64,000 nucleotides of DNA, from assembly GCF_008728855.1 (NCBI RefSeq), contig NZ_CP042906.1, positions 1,054,001 through 1,118,000 on the forward strand, written 5' to 3'. The notes beneath the pieces were generated by a model. The model worked only from the letters and a program-made list of their open reading frames with translations. It was not told the DNA's origin and did not search any database. This document shows, in pieces, positions 61,500 to 64,000 of this stretch; the stretch's first letter is position 1, and each line of letters starts with the position of its first letter. This DNA is from Hypericibacter terrae (lineage in GTDB: Bacteria; Pseudomonadota; Alphaproteobacteria; Dongiales; Dongiaceae). The translations under genes were made by a program, and so were the position numbers.

Positions 61500-61637
61500 T
61501 ATCCTTGACCCCAACCCCTCGATCCAGTTTACTGAACCGGCGCCATGGGCTTGGCGGCCGAGGGGCATCGGGGCCGGAAGCGGTTGGAAAATCGCCCGCC
61601 GAATCGGTCTCCCGGCATCTGGGGAGGCTGAGCATTC

Positions 61638-62723
61638 ATGCGCCGGTCCGATGTTCCCACGCCTGCGCTCCTGGTCGACATCGATATCCTCGATCGCAAT
61701 ATCGCCTCGATGCGGGACGCCGCCGCCGCCCTGGGCGTCAAGCTGCGACCCCACGCCAAGGCCCACAAATGCGTGGAGATCGCGCAGCGGATCATGGCCG
61801 CCGGCGCGATCGGCGCGTCCTGCGCCACCATCGGCGAAGCCGAGACCATGGCGCTGGGCGGGATCGGCGGCATCCTCGTCACGGCGCCCCTGACCTCGTC
61901 CGATGCGATCGAGCGGTTGCACAGGCTGCTTCTGCGCGGTGCCGATATCGCCGTCGTCGCCGATCATCCGGCGTCGGTCGCGCAGCTCGCGGCCGTGGCG
62001 GCGGGAGCCGGACGAACCCTGGACGTGGTCGTCGACATCGATGTCGGCATGGGCCGCACGGGCTGCGCGGAAATCCCGGATGCGGTGGCGCTGGCGCGGC
62101 AGATCGAGGCGGCACCGGCCCTGACCTATGCGGGGATCCAAGCCTATTGGGGCAATCTCCAGCATGTCAGCCCGTTCGCCGAACGGGCGCGCCTGATCGC
62201 GATCCAGACCGAGCGGGTGCGCGCCGTGATCGCGGCGCTGACTTCGGCCGGCTTGCCGCCGGCGATCGTCAGCGGCGGCGGCACCGGCAGCCACCGCATC
62301 GACGCCGCGACCGGCCTGTTCACGGAAATCCAGCCGGGCTCCTATCTCTTCATGGATTCCTGCTACAGCGCGGTCAGCATTTCCGAGAACGACAATCCCT
62401 TCGTCCCGTCGCTGTTCGTGGCCGCGACCGTCGTGTCGGCGAACAAGCCGGGACGGGTGGTGGTGAATGCCGGCTGGAAGGCCTTCGCCGCCGACAGCGG
62501 CAAGCCCGTCGCGCTGCGCGGCGGCCCGCCCGGGGCCAGCTTCCGCTTCATGGGCGACGAGCATGGCGCCCTGGATTTCGAGGGCGGCGGGGGACCCAAG
62601 CTCGGTGCGACCGTCGAGTTTCTCACCTCGCATTGCGACCCGACCGTCAATCTCTATGGCGCCTTCCATGTGGTGCGCGGAGACGAGGTCGTCGACATCT
62701 GGCCGATCAGGGCCCGCTATTAG
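61638..62723 (+). CDS. DSD1-type PLP enzyme (D-threonine aldolase / D-serine dehydratase family)
   Basis: A 361-residue fold-type III PLP enzyme. The cofactor lysine is Lys41 in LRPHAKAHKC; the C-terminal metal-binding patch (DEHGALDFEGGG and SHCDPTVNLYG) supplies a His and Cys as in D-serine dehydratases and related aldolases. It likely breaks down D-3-hydroxy amino acids. Divergent from the GntR gene; followed by ridA and a PhzF-like gene in a tight cluster. Confidence 0.9.
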   Translation: MRRSDVPTPALLVDIDILDRNIASMRDAAAALGVKLRPHAKAHKCVEIAQRIMAAGAIGASCATIGEAETMALGGIGGILVTAPLTSSDAIERLHRLLLRGADIAVVADHPASVAQLAAVAAGAGRTLDVVVDIDVGMGRTGCAEIPDAVALARQIEAAPALTYAGIQAYWGNLQHVSPFAERARLIAIQTERVRAVIAALTSAGLPPAIVSGGGTGSHRIDAATGLFTEIQPGSYLFMDSCYSAVSISENDNPFVPSLFVAATVVSANKPGRVVVNAGWKAFAADSGKPVALRGGPPGASFRFMGDEHGALDFEGGGGPKLGATVEFLTSHCDPTVNLYGAFHVVRGDEVVDIWPIRARY

Positions 62724-62749
62724 GGGCCCGCCATCAGGGGAATAAAGCG

Positions 62750-63169
62750 ATGAAAAAAGCCTATCCGATCGATCATGCCGTGCCGATCTCGAAGACCATC
62801 CGGGCCGGCGATTTCATCTTCACCTCCGCCTTCGGTCCCTGGCTCTTCAACCCCGCCAATCTCACCTATGACGACGCGGGCAACATCATCGACGACGGCA
62901 CGGGCAACAAGTCGATGGGCCTCGAGGAACAGATTCACCGCACCTTCGGCTTCATCAAGGAAGCGCTGGCGGTCGCAGACTGCACGCTCGACGATGTCGT
63001 CAACTGCGAATGCTGGCTGACCGACCCGCGCGACTTCGTTCCCTTCAACGCGATCTACAAGACCTATTTCAAGGCGGATCCGCCGGTCCGGTCGATCTTC
63101 CCGATGCGCTTCATGTTCGCCTGCAAGGTCGAGATGAAGGTCGTGGCCTATAAACCGCTGAAAACCTGA
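62750..63169 (+). CDS. RidA family enamine/imine deaminase
   Basis: A 139-residue RidA-type protein starting at ATG 62750 (MKKAYPIDHAVPISKTI). Typical elements: AGDFIFTSAFGPW, FGFIKEALAVADCTLDDVVNCECWLTD, and the Arg-containing PPVRSIFPMRFMF near the end. RidA proteins destroy reactive 2-aminoacrylate and imines released by PLP dehydratases, which matches the DSD1-type enzyme upstream. Overlaps the PhzF gene by one base (TGATG). Confidence 0.9.
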   Translation: MKKAYPIDHAVPISKTIRAGDFIFTSAFGPWLFNPANLTYDDAGNIIDDGTGNKSMGLEEQIHRTFGFIKEALAVADCTLDDVVNCECWLTDPRDFVPFNAIYKTYFKADPPVRSIFPMRFMFACKVEMKVVAYKPLKT

Positions 63170-63990
63170 TGGCGTCGAAAGCCAACCTCTTCCAGGTCGT
63201 CACCTTCGCGACGGATGCGCGGCACGGCAATCCCGCTTTCGTGCTGAGCGGCGCGCGCGACGCCTCCGACCAGGTCCTGACGACGGCCTGCGCGATCCTG
63301 CGCACCGACATCGTCGCGGTCCTGGGCGAGCCTTCCGGACTGGATACCCCGCTCCGATTTTTCACCACGGCCGGGCCGCACGCGGGGGCCGGCCACGCGA
63401 CCCTGGCCGCTGCGCATGTCGTCCTCCGGGCCGAACCCGCCGCCGGCAAAGGCCCGCCGCCGCGTTCGGTCATCTTTCATCTGGCCAATGGCGACAGCCG
63501 CGCCGCCCATATCGAAGGCAACCGCATTTCCATCGACTTTCCGGTCATGCCGGGAAGCCGGATCGACCGCGTCGAGGAGATGGCGGCCGCCCTCGGCGCG
63601 CGCCCGCTGGAGACCTGGGTGGCGCCCTTCGGCTATGTCGCGATCTTCGAGGATCCCGCCGTGATCGCCCGGCTGCGGCCGGACCTGGCGCGCGTCTCGG
63701 CCTTCGACCGGAACGCCGTGATCGCCACAGCACCGGGCGATTCCGAGTCCGATATCGTCATCCGCGTCTTCGCGCCGAAGGTGGGCCTGCCCGAGGATCC
63801 CGTCTGCGGCACGGCCCATCGCATCATCGTTCCCTATTGGGCCGAACGGCGGGGCAAGAAGCGGATTCACAGCCGCCACCTCTCGCCGCGGGGCGGCGAC
63901 CTGTGGTGCGAGGACAAGGGCGAGCTGGTCGCCATCGCCGGCGAAAGCAGCCTCGTCATCGACGGGACCATAAGGTTGCCGGACGAATGA
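63169..63990 (+). CDS. PhzF-like isomerase family protein, atypical active site
   Basis: A 273-residue PhzF-fold protein: opening VVTFATDARHGNPAFVLSG, GHATLAAAHVV and DPVCGTAHRIIVPYW fit the family. The usual SETxF motif carrying the catalytic Glu reads RTDIVAV here, and the EV before the GHAT loop reads PH, so isomerase chemistry may be altered. Starts directly at the RidA stop, hence co-translated. Role unknown; perhaps processes a D-amino-acid product. Confidence 0.8.
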   Translation: MASKANLFQVVTFATDARHGNPAFVLSGARDASDQVLTTACAILRTDIVAVLGEPSGLDTPLRFFTTAGPHAGAGHATLAAAHVVLRAEPAAGKGPPPRSVIFHLANGDSRAAHIEGNRISIDFPVMPGSRIDRVEEMAAALGARPLETWVAPFGYVAIFEDPAVIARLRPDLARVSAFDRNAVIATAPGDSESDIVIRVFAPKVGLPEDPVCGTAHRIIVPYWAERRGKKRIHSRHLSPRGGDLWCEDKGELVAIAGESSLVIDGTIRLPDE

Positions 63991-64000
63991 GCCCGCGTTA

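Noticed and set aside
59279-62749. Plus-strand open frame antisense to dadA and gntR
   Set aside because: Only its end (62750-63169, RidA) is real. The remainder mirrors two recognised genes and shows no domain.

Overview
The window looks like chromosomal DNA from a high-GC alphaproteobacterium, most likely Rhodospirillales-like. The pointers are the gene order greA-carB-carA / GatB-YqeY-like gene-dnaG-rpoD-tRNA, the trxB-LysR-Lrp group, heavily GC-biased third codon positions with long antisense shadow frames, and many short GC-rich intergenic hairpins. Genus cannot be fixed from sequence alone. I found no CRISPR array, rRNA, phage or plasmid replication genes.

Layout. 0-4.7 kb: the start of a probable folB, a pteridine-reductase-like SDR, a small glycine-zipper lipoprotein, a cupin, an Old Yellow Enzyme, a flavodoxin-fold quinone reductase, a C-terminal scrap of msrB and a MAPEG protein. 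4.8-10.9 kb: uvrB, a small membrane protein, a periplasmic cytochrome c, a methionine-rich DUF305 protein (probable copper handling) and a class I aminotransferase. 10.9-19.4 kb: a peptide-type ABC uptake locus, with rpiR-amidase on the minus strand divergent from a substrate-binding protein, two permeases, two ATPases and a secreted hydrolase. 19.4-29.4 kb: exoD, an EF-G-like GTPase, dps, a palindromic repeat, msrP, a phospholipase-D-type lipoprotein, kbl-tdh (threonine catabolism) and an unknown lipoprotein.

29.4-35.6 kb: a PAS protein, a probable multi-hairpin small RNA, lysR, trxB, lrp, an IS30-family element sitting exactly inside a second copy of the palindromic repeat, a PNPOx-fold protein and greA. 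35.7-45.5 kb: housekeeping genes carB, carA, the GatB/YqeY-like gene, dnaG, rpoD and a CAU tRNA (probably tRNA-Ile2). 45.5-57.8 kb is more accessory: cruciform repeats and a small GIY-YIG nuclease next to the tRNA, a large unknown secreted protein with an internal duplication, a class III adenylate cyclase with TPRs, an NDH-2-like oxidoreductase, a MASE1-PAS-PAS histidine kinase with three response regulators, and a metallo-beta-lactamase-fold hydrolase. 58-64 kb: msrA-msrB, then a D-amino-acid catabolic locus (dadA, a GntR/FadR regulator, a DSD1-type PLP enzyme, RidA and a PhzF-like protein).

The most interesting unexplained signals are: (1) a near-identical 21-bp box upstream of both the NDH-2-like gene and the metallo-hydrolase gene, which flank the kinase/response-regulator operon, suggesting a local regulon; (2) a candidate structured small RNA at about 30.2-30.35 kb; (3) the IS30 insertion with a clean 3-bp target duplication, whose transposase borrows its stop codon from the target repeat; (4) the GIY-YIG/cruciform-repeat patch beside the tRNA, with a decayed second gene copy.
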